Notes: generated from the letters alone by a model not told the origin. Numbered from the stretch's first letter, positions 1-6,035 are shown. The stretch: DNA of 12,702 nucleotides from Lachnospiraceae bacterium UBA7225 (GCA_002473385.1 DKTR01000061.1:1-12702); one strand, 5' to 3'. Made by a program: numbers and translations.

Positions 1-53
1 AGAGCACACGGTTCATACCCGTGGTGTCGAGAGTTCAAATCTCCCTTCCGCTA
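1..53 (+). tRNA. tRNA-Met (CAT anticodon), 3' part only
   Basis: The window opens inside a tRNA gene. The end of the D arm (AGAGCA), a perfect 5-bp anticodon stem (CACGG/CCGTG) around the loop TTCATAC with anticodon CAT, a 5-base variable region, the T arm with loop TTCAAAT, and the 3' acceptor strand TTCCGCT plus discriminator A are all visible. No CCA is encoded. The T stem GAGAG/CTCCC carries one A-C mismatch at its second pair. CAT could also be initiator or lysidine-modified Ile tRNA, but the overall sequence looks like elongator Met. The 5' half lies outside the window, so identity elements there cannot be checked. Confidence 0.9.
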
Positions 54-60
54 CTTGAGA

Positions 61-84
61 CCCTGGCAGATGCCAGGGTTTTGT
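61..84 (+). terminator. Rho-independent terminator of the tRNA-Met unit
   Basis: CCCTGGCA (61-68) and TGCCAGGG (71-78) are perfectly complementary, giving a 7-8 bp stem with a very small loop, followed by TTTTGTT. It begins 8 bases after the tRNA 3' end, as expected for the end of a tRNA transcript. Confidence 0.88.
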
Positions 85-99
85 TGCCATACATATGAG

Positions 100-123
100 A
101 AAAAGGTCCGGTGGACCTTTTTT
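100..123. terminator. Second, symmetrical hairpin terminator
   Basis: AAAAAGGTCC (100-109) pairs perfectly with GGACCTTTTT (113-122) around the loop GGT. The A-run on one side and the T-run on the other mean it could stop transcription from either strand. It lies 15 bases after the first terminator, so it acts as a backup for the tRNA unit on the plus strand. Confidence 0.8.
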
Positions 124-140
124 GAGTTCACAGGAAATTT

Positions 141-163
141 AATTTATGCTTTTTGCATAAATT
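141..163. repeat. Short perfect inverted repeat in AT-rich spacer
   Basis: AATTTATGC (141-149) and GCATAAATT (155-163) are perfect inverted copies around TTTTT. It lies about 40 bases upstream of the -35 of the lipoprotein promoter. The low GC content makes it a weak transcription stop. It could be an operator or a remnant hairpin, and nothing in the sequence decides between these. Confidence 0.45.
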
Positions 164-200
164 TTCACGAAATCTTCACAAAAACTTATGATTCTGAATA

Positions 201-228
201 TTGTTTTTTTGAAAATATGTGCTAGAAT
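201..228 (+). promoter_or_regulatory. Predicted sigma-A promoter for the small lipoprotein
   Basis: TTGTTT (201-206) and TAGAAT (223-228) are 16 bases apart. The -10 is preceded by TGC, giving the extended form TGnTAGAAT. Transcription would start near 235, leaving a leader of about 55 bases before the ATG at 291. The flanks are strongly AT-rich. Confidence 0.65.
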
Positions 229-290
229 ATTTTTCGTAATAAAGAGATATGCATTTTTTGGAAGCATATAATTTTGAGGAGGATTTTGAA

Positions 291-548
291 ATGAAAAAGA
301 GAGTATTCGCTTTATTAGCAGTAGCAGCAGTAGTAGGTATGGTAGCAGTTGGATGTGGCAATAAGAAAGCAGAGACAGAAGCTCCGGCAGCTGCAACAGA
401 AGCAACTACAGAAGCTCCGGCAACCACAGAAGCTCCGGCAGAGACAGAGGCTCCGGCAGAGGATGCAGAAGCAGAAACCACAGAGGCTCCGGCAGAGGAT
501 GCAGAAGCAGAGACCACAGAAGCTCCGGCAGAGGAAACAGAAGCATAA
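291..548 (+). CDS. Small low-complexity lipoprotein
   Basis: The 85-residue product starts at the ATG at 291, behind a strong GAGGAGG site (276-282), not at the in-frame ATG at 249, which lacks one. Residues 1-21 are a lipoprotein signal (MKKR, then a hydrophobic run rich in Ala and Val) ending in AVGC, so Cys22 is the likely lipidated residue. The -3 position is Ala, slightly off the usual Leu/Val/Ile. The mature 64 residues after CGNKK consist only of Ala, Glu, Thr, Pro and Asp, with 18 Glu and 2 Asp, and no aromatic or branched hydrophobic residue. It is therefore an acidic, probably unfolded, membrane-anchored tail. TEAPA recurs throughout and residues 56-79 are two copies of a 12-residue unit. 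No folded domain is visible and I cannot assign a function. A surface spacer or wall-associated role is only a guess. It is flanked by its own promoter and terminator. Confidence 0.8.
   Translation: MKKRVFALLAVAAVVGMVAVGCGNKKAETEAPAAATEATTEAPATTEAPAETEAPAEDAEAETTEAPAEDAEAETTEAPAEETEA
456..527 (+). repeat. 36-bp in-frame tandem repeat in the lipoprotein gene
   Basis: Two near-identical 36-base units (456-491 and 492-527) encode AEDAEAETTEAP twice. They differ only at synonymous A/G positions, and a degenerate partial unit follows from 528. The unit length is a multiple of three, so copy-number change would keep the frame. Confidence 0.88.
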
Positions 549-587
549 GAGTGTTCCGGAAACAATAGTGAACAGGAAAGTAAGAAG

Positions 588-617
588 CGCCGCAGGGATA
601 GCCTTGCGGTGTTTTTT
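588..617 (+). terminator. Rho-independent terminator of the lipoprotein gene
   Basis: CGCCGCAGGG (588-597) pairs over 10 positions (two G-T) with CCTTGCGGTG (602-611) around the loop ATAG, followed by six T. It begins 40 bases after the stop codon. No convincing promoter is seen between here and ispF at 738, so ispF may depend on readthrough or on a promoter I cannot recognise. Confidence 0.88.
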
Positions 618-737
618 GTTTTGTGGTAAGGTGGAGAGGAAAGCATACCCTGGCGCTTTTGGTGGCGGGGACGCATACCGGAACAGGATGATACTGCGGC
701 AGGGTTTTTGAAGATAAAAAGAAAAGGAGCGGCGGTT

Positions 738-1292
738 ATGAGAGTAGGAATGGGATATGATGTCCACCGGCTGACGGCGGGCAGAAAGCTGATTTTGTGC
801 GGAGTTGAAATACCATATGAAAAGGGGCTGCTCGGGCATTCGGATGCCGATGTTGCAGTTCATGCGATTATGGATGCGCTGCTTGGGGCGGCGGCTCTTG
901 GAGATATCGGGAAGCATTTTCCGGATACGGATCCGGGGTACGAGGGGATTTCCAGCATTCTGCTGCTGAAGCATGTAGGAGATCTTCTGGAAGAAAACAA
1001 TTATGTGATTGAGAATATTGATGCGACGATTATTGCACAGCGCCCGAAGCTGCTTTCTTATATGCCGCAGATGGTGAAAAATGTTGCGGATGCACTGGGT
1101 ATCGAGGAAAGTCAGGTAAATATCAAAGCGACAACGGAAGAGGGGCTGGGCTTTACCGGAAGCGGGGAGGGCATATCGGCGCAGGCGATTTGTCTGCTGG
1201 TGCCGCTTGTGGATATTTCGCAGATGGACTATATGAATGAAGGCAGCTGCGGGGGCTGTCAGAGCTGCGGCGGGTGCGGAAAGGATGCCTGA
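738..1292 (+). CDS. ispF: 2-C-methyl-D-erythritol 2,4-cyclodiphosphate synthase with Cys-rich tail
   Basis: IspF converts CDP-methylerythritol 2-phosphate to the cyclic diphosphate with loss of CMP, in the cytosolic MEP pathway for isoprenoid precursors. The ATG at 738 follows AAAAGGAG and starts directly at the conserved N terminus MRVGMGYDVH. The metal ligands Asp8, His10 and His42 are present (GYDVHRL; GHSDADVAVH), as are the ALGDIGKHFPDTDP segment and the KATTEEGLGFTGSGEGI loop. The product is 184 residues, where most IspF proteins are about 157-160. The normal fold appears to end near AQAICLLV, and about 28 extra residues end in four cysteines (171, 174, 177, 180) spaced CX2CX2CX2C. ispD is not adjacent. 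The next gene starts 29 bases downstream, so cotranscription is likely. Enzyme identity is very secure; the role of the tail is unknown. Confidence 0.96.
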   Translation: MRVGMGYDVHRLTAGRKLILCGVEIPYEKGLLGHSDADVAVHAIMDALLGAAALGDIGKHFPDTDPGYEGISSILLLKHVGDLLEENNYVIENIDATIIAQRPKLLSYMPQMVKNVADALGIEESQVNIKATTEEGLGFTGSGEGISAQAICLLVPLVDISQMDYMNEGSCGGCQSCGGCGKDA

Positions 1293-1321
1293 AATATGGA
1301 GTGGACAGAGAGTGAAACACG

Positions 1322-2632
1322 GTGAACGGAATGGGAAATGACGAGAAAGTGAAGCGGGAGAGCCGCGCCCTGTGGGAAGCGGTCTTTAAGGAGGATACGC
1401 AGCAGTTTCTGGATTATTATGATGCATATGTGGCGGATCACAATAAAATATATGTGGATGAGGATAATGGAAAGACGGTTGCCATGCTGCACCGCAATCC
1501 CTATCAGATCTGCATGGGAGATATGCATGCAAATGCTTCTTATATTGTTGCGGTTGCTACCAGAGAGGAATGCCGCCATCAGGGACGCATGAAACGGCTG
1601 CTGCTGGAGGCGTTTGCGGACAGCTTCCGGGAAGGGGAGCCATTCGTTTATCTGATGCCGGCATCGGAAAAAATATATCTGCCCTTTGGATTTAGAACCG
1701 TATATTATCAGAATATATTGACACTGGGCAGTATTTTTAATCCGGTGCAGACAGCCGCAGAAATGCGTGCCGCAGAGATTGCTGAGCCTGGTGCGGCCAC
1801 ATATGGCCGGACAACCTGTGGCAGCATTCGTGTGATATGCAGGCGTGCAATGTACTCCCGGCTTGCAGAGCTGGCGGACTTTTCCGAACGTGTGCTGTCG
1901 GAAAAGGGCGTAGTGCATACGAAGCGTGATGCAGCGTACTATAAACGGATCTGGAAGGAGCAGGAAGCGGTAAACGGAGGGATTCTTCTGTTTTATGCCG
2001 CAGAAGGAAAGACGGAAACGGACGGTGTGGAAGCAGGGGATGAGAATGCCGCAAAAAAGTGCTGCAGACAAGGATCCGACAGGAAACCGCGTCTGCTGGG
2101 CTGGTGCTTTACCGGTCTGGAGGATGCGGCAGAGGCGTGGGAGCTGGTGCTGGATACGGAAGATCCGTCCCTGTATGCACAGGCGCTCCGTGCGGTGACG
2201 GAATATTTCCGGGAGGAACTTCCGGTAAAGGTGAGCGGGCTGCTTCCGGGAACAGCGATTGCCGGGATTTCCAACCGGGAATATTCCTGGCGTCCGATGA
2301 CAATGGTGCGCATCACAAACCTGTCTGCTCTTGCAGAGAGGCTTTGCGCTAAAGCACCCTTTGCGTGTAATCTTCACATAAGGGATGAATGGATACCGCA
2401 AAATGACGGCTGGTTTTATCTGCAGGTTGCCGGGGATGGTGGCAGACTGAGCCGGCTGGAAGAATCCCCGTTATCAGCAGTAACCGTACAGCGTCATTCA
2501 GGTGCCTGTACCTGTGTGGAAATGACGATTGAGGAGCTGACGGACGTTCTTTTCGGCATCCGTTGTCATCCGGCATGGGAAGCGGCACAGATAAAGCCGC
2601 TGCCGCCCCTGTATTTTAACGAGCTTGTATGA
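1322..2632 (+). CDS. Eis-like GNAT-family N-acetyltransferase
   Basis: This 436-residue protein resembles the Eis-type acetyltransferases: an N-terminal GNAT domain, a second GNAT-like half, and a C-terminal sterol-carrier-like part. The acetyl-CoA loop is visible as RHQGRM (residues 85-90), after the strand YIVAVATREEC. LMPASEKIYLPFGFR (111-125) matches the family's typical segment. Known Eis proteins acetylate aminoglycosides or polyamines; the substrate here cannot be read from sequence. In my by-eye alignment the Eis catalytic Tyr falls on Phe124, which needs checking. Residues near 225-255 look like a variable hydrophilic insertion. The start is uncertain: GTG at 1322 gives the full length, ATG at 1331 is three codons shorter, and neither has a strong ribosome site. 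It lies 29 bases after ispF and is followed at once by the cysS promoter. Confidence 0.82.
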   Translation: MNGMGNDEKVKRESRALWEAVFKEDTQQFLDYYDAYVADHNKIYVDEDNGKTVAMLHRNPYQICMGDMHANASYIVAVATREECRHQGRMKRLLLEAFADSFREGEPFVYLMPASEKIYLPFGFRTVYYQNILTLGSIFNPVQTAAEMRAAEIAEPGAATYGRTTCGSIRVICRRAMYSRLAELADFSERVLSEKGVVHTKRDAAYYKRIWKEQEAVNGGILLFYAAEGKTETDGVEAGDENAAKKCCRQGSDRKPRLLGWCFTGLEDAAEAWELVLDTEDPSLYAQALRAVTEYFREELPVKVSGLLPGTAIAGISNREYSWRPMTMVRITNLSALAERLCAKAPFACNLHIRDEWIPQNDGWFYLQVAGDGGRLSRLEESPLSAVTVQRHSGACTCVEMTIEELTDVLFGIRCHPAWEAAQIKPLPPLYFNELV

Positions 2633-2633
2633 G

Positions 2634-2662
2634 TTGACAAATTGGGGAAAATTTAATAAACT
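2634..2662 (+). promoter_or_regulatory. Predicted sigma-A promoter for cysS-mrnC-rlmB
   Basis: A perfect TTGACA (2634-2639) is followed after 17 bases by TAAACT (2657-2662). The -35 begins two bases after the stop codon of the upstream acetyltransferase gene. The leader to cysS is only about 40 bases, too short for a T-box element. Confidence 0.7.
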
Positions 2663-2710
2663 AGGAAAGAAAACAGGAAAAAATTACATTTACAAAATGG
2701 AGTCTGGATT

Positions 2711-4120
2711 ATGAAAATATATAACACACTTTCAAAACAGAAGGAAGAGTTTGTGCCGCTGGTGCCGGGCAAGGTGAGCATGTATGTCTGCGGACCGACG
2801 GTCTACAATTTTATCCATATCGGAAATGCGCGTCCGATGATCGTATTCGATACAGTGCGCCGTTACATGGAACACAAAGGATACGACGTGAACTTTGTAT
2901 CCAACTTTACGGACGTGGACGATAAGATCATCAAAAAAGCGCTGGAGGAAGGCGTTACGGCGGATGAAATCTCCCAGCGTTATATCGCAGAGTGTAAAAA
3001 AGACATGGAGGGCATGAATGTAAAGCCTGCCACCACGCATCCGCTGGCGACACAGGAAATCGACGGGATGATCGAGATGATTTCCACATTGATTGAAAAA
3101 GGCTATGCTTATGCTGCGGCGGATGGTACCGTTTATTTCCGCACGCGAAAATTCAAAGAATACGGAAAGCTTTCACATAAAAATCTGGACGACCTGCACG
3201 GGGGAAACCGTTCTCTGCTGGTATCCGGGGAAGAGCAGAAGGAAGATCCGCTGGATTTTGTGCTCTGGAAACCGAAAAAAGAAGGGGAGCCTTACTGGGA
3301 GTCTCCGTGGTGTCAGGGGCGTCCGGGCTGGCATATTGAGTGCTCTGTGATGTCCAGAAAGTACCTTGGCGAGGAGATCGACATTCATGCGGGCGGGGAG
3401 GATCTGATTTTCCCGCATCATGAAAACGAGATCGCGCAGAGCGAGTGCTGCAATGGCAAAACTTTTGCGAGATACTGGATGCATAATGGCTTCTTAAATA
3501 TTGACAACCGTAAGATGTCCAAATCTCTGGGCAACTTCTTTACAGTTCGCGAGATCAGCGAAAAATACGATCTGCAGGTGCTGCGTTTCTTTATGCTGAG
3601 TGCGCATTACCGCAGTCCGCTGAATTTCAGCGCGGAGCTGATGGAGGCTTCCAAGAACGGTCTGGACCGCATTGTCAACGCAGTGGATAATCTGAAATTC
3701 CTTGCAGGAAACGCATCTCAGGAGACGCTCACGGATGCTGAGGCGGAAATGGTGAAGACACTTGCGGAATATGAAAAGAAATTTGACGAGGCAATGGATG
3801 ACGACTTCAACACAGCAGATGCGGTTTCGGCGATTTTTGAGCTGGTGAAATTTGCAAATACCAGCGTGACGGCGGATAGCTCAAAGGCGTTTGCGGAGGC
3901 GGTGAAGGCAAAGATCGTGGAGCTTTCTGATATTCTCGGTCTGCTTGTTGAGAAAAAGGAAGAGATGCTGGACGCGGAGATCGAGGCGCTGATTGAGGAG
4001 CGTCAGGCGGCAAGAAAAGCGAAGAACTTTGCGCGCGCCGATGAGATCCGCGATACTCTGCTCGGCAGAGGTATCATCTTAAAAGATACCAGAGAAGGTG
4101 TAAAATGGGAGAGAGCGTAG
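2711..4120 (+). CDS. cysS: Cysteinyl-tRNA synthetase
   Basis: A class I aminoacyl-tRNA synthetase that charges tRNA-Cys with cysteine using ATP in the cytosol. The 469-residue length is normal for the family. The ATP-binding HIGH motif appears as HIGN (36-39) and the KMSKS loop is intact (268-272). The zinc site that selects cysteine is complete: Cys27 in YVCGPTVY, Cys211 in WHIECS, and His236 and Glu240 in FPHHENE. The C terminus has the expected helical anticodon region (EERQAARKAKNFARADEIRD). The ATG at 2711 follows ATGGAG at suitable spacing and matches the usual family start (MKIYNTLSKQKEEF). The final 16 bases overlap mrnC, suggesting translational coupling. In Bacillus subtilis cysE precedes cysS; here an unrelated acetyltransferase sits there. 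Confidence 0.98.
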   Translation: MKIYNTLSKQKEEFVPLVPGKVSMYVCGPTVYNFIHIGNARPMIVFDTVRRYMEHKGYDVNFVSNFTDVDDKIIKKALEEGVTADEISQRYIAECKKDMEGMNVKPATTHPLATQEIDGMIEMISTLIEKGYAYAAADGTVYFRTRKFKEYGKLSHKNLDDLHGGNRSLLVSGEEQKEDPLDFVLWKPKKEGEPYWESPWCQGRPGWHIECSVMSRKYLGEEIDIHAGGEDLIFPHHENEIAQSECCNGKTFARYWMHNGFLNIDNRKMSKSLGNFFTVREISEKYDLQVLRFFMLSAHYRSPLNFSAELMEASKNGLDRIVNAVDNLKFLAGNASQETLTDAEAEMVKTLAEYEKKFDEAMDDDFNTADAVSAIFELVKFANTSVTADSSKAFAEAVKAKIVELSDILGLLVEKKEEMLDAEIEALIEERQAARKAKNFARADEIRDTLLGRGIILKDTREGVKWERA

Positions 4121-4557
4121 ATTTTCTTGCGTACCTCGAAAAAAAATTAGAGCTGCCGCAGGTGGATCTGCGGGAGTATTCCCCTCTTGTGCTGGCGTAT
4201 ATCGGGGATGATATTTTTGATCTGATCATCCGCACGGTGCTTGTCCGGCAGTGCAACTGCCAGGTGCAAAAGCTGCACAGACAGGCGAGCATGCATGTAA
4301 AGGCATCTGCACAGGCGGCAATGATTGATAAAATCATGCCGCTTCTGACAGAGGAGGAGATCACAGTCTACCGGCGCGGACACAATGCAAAACCGCACAC
4401 AAAGGCAAAAAATGCCACTCTGTCTGACTATCATAAAGCAACCGGACTGGAGGCGCTGATGGGGTATCTGTATCTGAAAAAGGACATCAGGCGGATCATT
4501 GATCTTATGCAGGCAGGGCTGCAGACAGAGAACGAACATAGTGAGGAAAATGTATGA
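4105..4557 (+). CDS. mrnC: Mini-ribonuclease III (Mini-III)
   Basis: Mini-III is an RNase III-type catalytic domain without the double-stranded RNA-binding domain. In Bacillus it matures the ends of 23S rRNA. The 150-residue product shows the signature YSPLVLAYIGDDIFDLIIR, with Asp35 in the position of the catalytic metal-binding Asp, and the second signature DYHKATGLEALMGYLYL, with the conserved Glu. RNAKPHTKAKNAT-like text (GHNAKPHTKAKNAT) corresponds to the basic segment between them. It starts inside the 3' end of cysS and its stop overlaps the rlmB start in ATGA, so the three genes are surely one translationally coupled operon. A GAAGGTG sequence just ahead of the ATG serves as ribosome site. 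Confidence 0.95.
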   Translation: MGESVDFLAYLEKKLELPQVDLREYSPLVLAYIGDDIFDLIIRTVLVRQCNCQVQKLHRQASMHVKASAQAAMIDKIMPLLTEEEITVYRRGHNAKPHTKAKNATLSDYHKATGLEALMGYLYLKKDIRRIIDLMQAGLQTENEHSEENV

Positions 4558-5291
4558 GATATGAAGAACTGACGATTGAGGGAAGAAATGCGGTGATTGA
4601 AGCGTTCCGTTCCGGGAAAACAATTGACAAACTGTTCATACTGGACGGCTGCCAGGACGGTCCGGTGCGCACCATCATCCGGGAAGCGAAAAAGCATGAC
4701 ACTCTTCTGCAGTTTGTTGCAAAAGAGCGCCTGGATCAGATGAGTGAGACAGGCAGCCACCAGGGCGTTATCGCTTATGCAGCGGCATATGAATATGCGG
4801 AAGTGGACGATATCCTGAAAATCGCAGAGGAAAAGGGTGAGGCGCCGTTTCTGTTTCTGCTGGACGGCATTGAAGATCCGCACAATCTGGGAGCTATTAT
4901 CCGTACGGCAAATCTTGTGGGAGCACATGGCGTGATTATTCCCAGACGCCGGGCGGCGGGACTGACGGCGACCGTGGCAAAGACCTCGGCGGGGGCTCTA
5001 AACTATACACCCGTAGCAAAGGTGACAAATCTTGCCAGAACCATCGAAGAGTTAAAGCAGAAGGGTATCTGGTTTGTGTGCGCGGATATGGAAGGCACCC
5101 CTATGTACGATCTGAATTTAAAAGGTCCCATCGGGCTTGTAATTGGCAGCGAAGGTGAAGGAGTAAGCCGTCTGGTGAAGGAAAGCTGTGATTTCATTGC
5201 ATCCATACCGATGAAGGGAGATATCGATTCTCTCAATGCATCCGTGGCGGCAGGCGTGATGGCATATGAGATCGTCCGCCAGAGACAGTAG
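4554..5291 (+). CDS. rlmB: 23S rRNA (guanosine-2'-O-)-methyltransferase, SpoU/TrmH family
   Basis: A SPOUT-class methyltransferase that uses S-adenosylmethionine to methylate a ribose 2'-OH in 23S rRNA. The 245-residue protein has the N-terminal substrate-binding domain (about 1-85), then the knotted catalytic domain with motif 1 EDPHNLGAIIRTA (Asn111), motif 2 GLVIGSEGEGVSR and motif 3 IPMKGDIDSLNASVAAG. The neighbouring mrnC-type genes commonly carry this enzyme, called RlmB or YacO in Firmicutes. The exact nucleotide target (E. coli RlmB acts at G2251) is inferred from family and context, so another SpoU specificity is possible. Start ATG overlaps the mrnC stop by four bases. I see no terminator directly after it. 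Confidence 0.92.
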   Translation: MRYEELTIEGRNAVIEAFRSGKTIDKLFILDGCQDGPVRTIIREAKKHDTLLQFVAKERLDQMSETGSHQGVIAYAAAYEYAEVDDILKIAEEKGEAPFLFLLDGIEDPHNLGAIIRTANLVGAHGVIIPRRRAAGLTATVAKTSAGALNYTPVAKVTNLARTIEELKQKGIWFVCADMEGTPMYDLNLKGPIGLVIGSEGEGVSRLVKESCDFIASIPMKGDIDSLNASVAAGVMAYEIVRQRQ

Positions 5292-5343
5292 TACACAAAG
5301 TAAGCAGATATGATAAAAAGCAGATTGAAAAGGAGATAAAGGC

Positions 5344-5724
5344 ATGAAAGAGTATATCACTGGTATCCAGCATGTGGGACTTCCGACAGAAGATATGAAA
5401 GCAACGCGTGATTTTTATGGACAGCTTGGCTTTGAGGCTGCCCTGGAGACACTCAACAATGGTGCGCAGGTAGTGTTTTTTAAGCTTTATAATCTGGTTA
5501 TTGAGGCGTATGAAGTGAAAAAAGCAGCTGGTGCGATAGGCGCAATTGAACACGTAGCGATAGATGTCACCGATATAGAGAAGATATATGAGGAAATCTG
5601 CAATAAGGGACTGAATACGCTCAATGATGAGATTCATTTCCTTCCTTTCTGGGAAAATGGAGTGCGCTTCTTTACGATCATGGGACCGAACCATGAGAAA
5701 ATTGAATTTAGCCAGAGATTGTAA
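5344..5724 (+). CDS. VOC (glyoxalase/bleomycin-resistance fold) protein
   Basis: A 126-residue protein with two beta-alpha-beta-beta-beta halves of the vicinal oxygen chelate fold. The four usual metal ligands can all be placed: His10 in IQHVGLP, Glu54 in LVIEAYE, His70 in IEHVAIDV and Glu121 in KIEFSQ. This is the ligand set of glyoxalase I and related lyases, so an active metal-dependent enzyme is plausible, but lactoylglutathione lyase, epimerase and resistance-protein activities cannot be separated by sequence alone. The start has a strong AAAGGAG site. The gene lies 52 bases after rlmB with no clear terminator between, so it may be read from the rlmB transcript; I see only a weak TATGAT-like element at 5309. 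Confidence 0.88.
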   Translation: MKEYITGIQHVGLPTEDMKATRDFYGQLGFEAALETLNNGAQVVFFKLYNLVIEAYEVKKAAGAIGAIEHVAIDVTDIEKIYEEICNKGLNTLNDEIHFLPFWENGVRFFTIMGPNHEKIEFSQRL

Positions 5725-5760
5725 AAAAGATGGAAATATTTCTGCAAATGAGCGCAGGAC

Positions 5761-5840
5761 TGAAATAAGAATTTTGCGCGGATTTGTGCATGTCTGAAAT
5801 AAGGATTTTGTGTGCGTAAGGGTAAATACGAATTTTGTGC
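5761..5840 (+). repeat. Three imperfect direct repeats upstream of the tRNA-Thr promoter
   Basis: Copies of the core GAAATAAG(G/A)ATTTTG occur at about 5762-5776 and 5796-5810, with a more diverged AAATACGAATTTTGTGC at 5824-5840 that abuts the -35 box of the tRNA-Thr promoter. Spacing between copies is 34 then about 27 bases. The stretch between the VOC gene and the tRNA promoter holds no credible gene. Confidence 0.6.
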
Positions 5841-5869
5841 TTGACAAGTACAGAATAGTATGGTAAGAT
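5841..5869 (+). promoter_or_regulatory. Promoter of tRNA-Thr
   Basis: A perfect TTGACA (5841-5846), a 17-base spacer and TAAGAT (5864-5869) place the transcription start near 5876, about 20 bases before the mature 5' end. This is a strong sigma-A promoter typical of stable RNA genes. Confidence 0.85.
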
Positions 5870-5896
5870 TTCATACTGTAGCGAGTGATCGCGCAG

Positions 5897-5969
5897 GCTG
5901 ATGTGGCACAGGTGGTAGCGCACCTCATTGGTAGTGAGGAGGTCACGGGTCCGAGTCCCGTCATCAGCT
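5897..5969 (+). tRNA. tRNA-Thr (GGT anticodon)
   Basis: The 73-base cloverleaf folds with a perfect 7-bp acceptor stem (GCTGATG/CATCAGC), D arm GCAC/GCGC, anticodon stem CCTCA/TGAGG with loop TTGGTAG (anticodon GGT), variable loop AGGTC, and T stem ACGGG/CCCGT. The discriminator is T and no CCA is encoded. Two departures from the usual pattern: the third D-stem pair is A-C, and the T loop reads TCCGAGT, so position 55 is C instead of the nearly invariant T that becomes pseudouridine. It has its own promoter and terminator, so it is probably expressed. Confidence 0.93.
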
Positions 5970-5972
5970 TTT

Positions 5973-6001
5973 AAAAAGTCCGGTATTTACTGGACTTTTT
6001 T
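5973..6001 (+). terminator. Rho-independent terminator of tRNA-Thr
   Basis: AAAAAGTCCGGTA (5973-5985) pairs with TACTGGACTTTTT (5988-6000) over up to 13 positions with one G-T, around a minimal loop, and ends in a run of six T. It starts 4 bases after the tRNA. Confidence 0.9.
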
Positions 6002-6006
6002 GCGTA

Positions 6007-6035
6007 TTGCACGGCGCAAGTAAATATGATAAAAT
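6007..6035 (+). promoter_or_regulatory. Predicted promoter of the DMT-fpg-rluA-DUF362 cluster
   Basis: TTGCAC (6007-6012) and TAAAAT (6030-6035) are 17 bases apart. A TGA just before the -10 gives the extended form TGnTAAAAT. Transcription would start near 6042, leaving about 30 bases of leader. Confidence 0.68.

Noticed and set aside
456..527. CRISPR-like array in the repeat tracts (also 9537-9620)
   Set aside because: The units are contiguous without spacers, lie in coding frames, and no cas genes are present.
176..974. Two long minus-strand frames with Ser/Ala/Gly/Val or Cys/Ser repeats
   Set aside because: The repeats are the complement of the lipoprotein tandem repeats, and one frame runs through ispF.
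1296..1325. A nine-codon frame between ispF and the acetyltransferase, whose stop overlaps the GTG start
   Set aside because: It could be a coupling peptide, but it has no convincing ribosome site and such short frames arise by chance.
1259..2401. A 380-residue minus-strand open frame opposite the acetyltransferase gene
   Set aside because: It is rich in Cys, His and Arg with no domain, and it lies opposite a gene with clear GNAT motifs; it is a codon-bias shadow.
2663..2710. Possible T-box riboswitch ahead of cysS
   Set aside because: The leader is about 40 bases and contains neither a specifier stem nor the T-box core or a terminator.
5233..5964. A 243-residue open frame on the minus strand across the VOC gene and tRNA-Thr
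   Set aside because: Its N-terminal part is the reverse complement of the tRNA, it lies antisense to the VOC gene, and it resembles no protein family.
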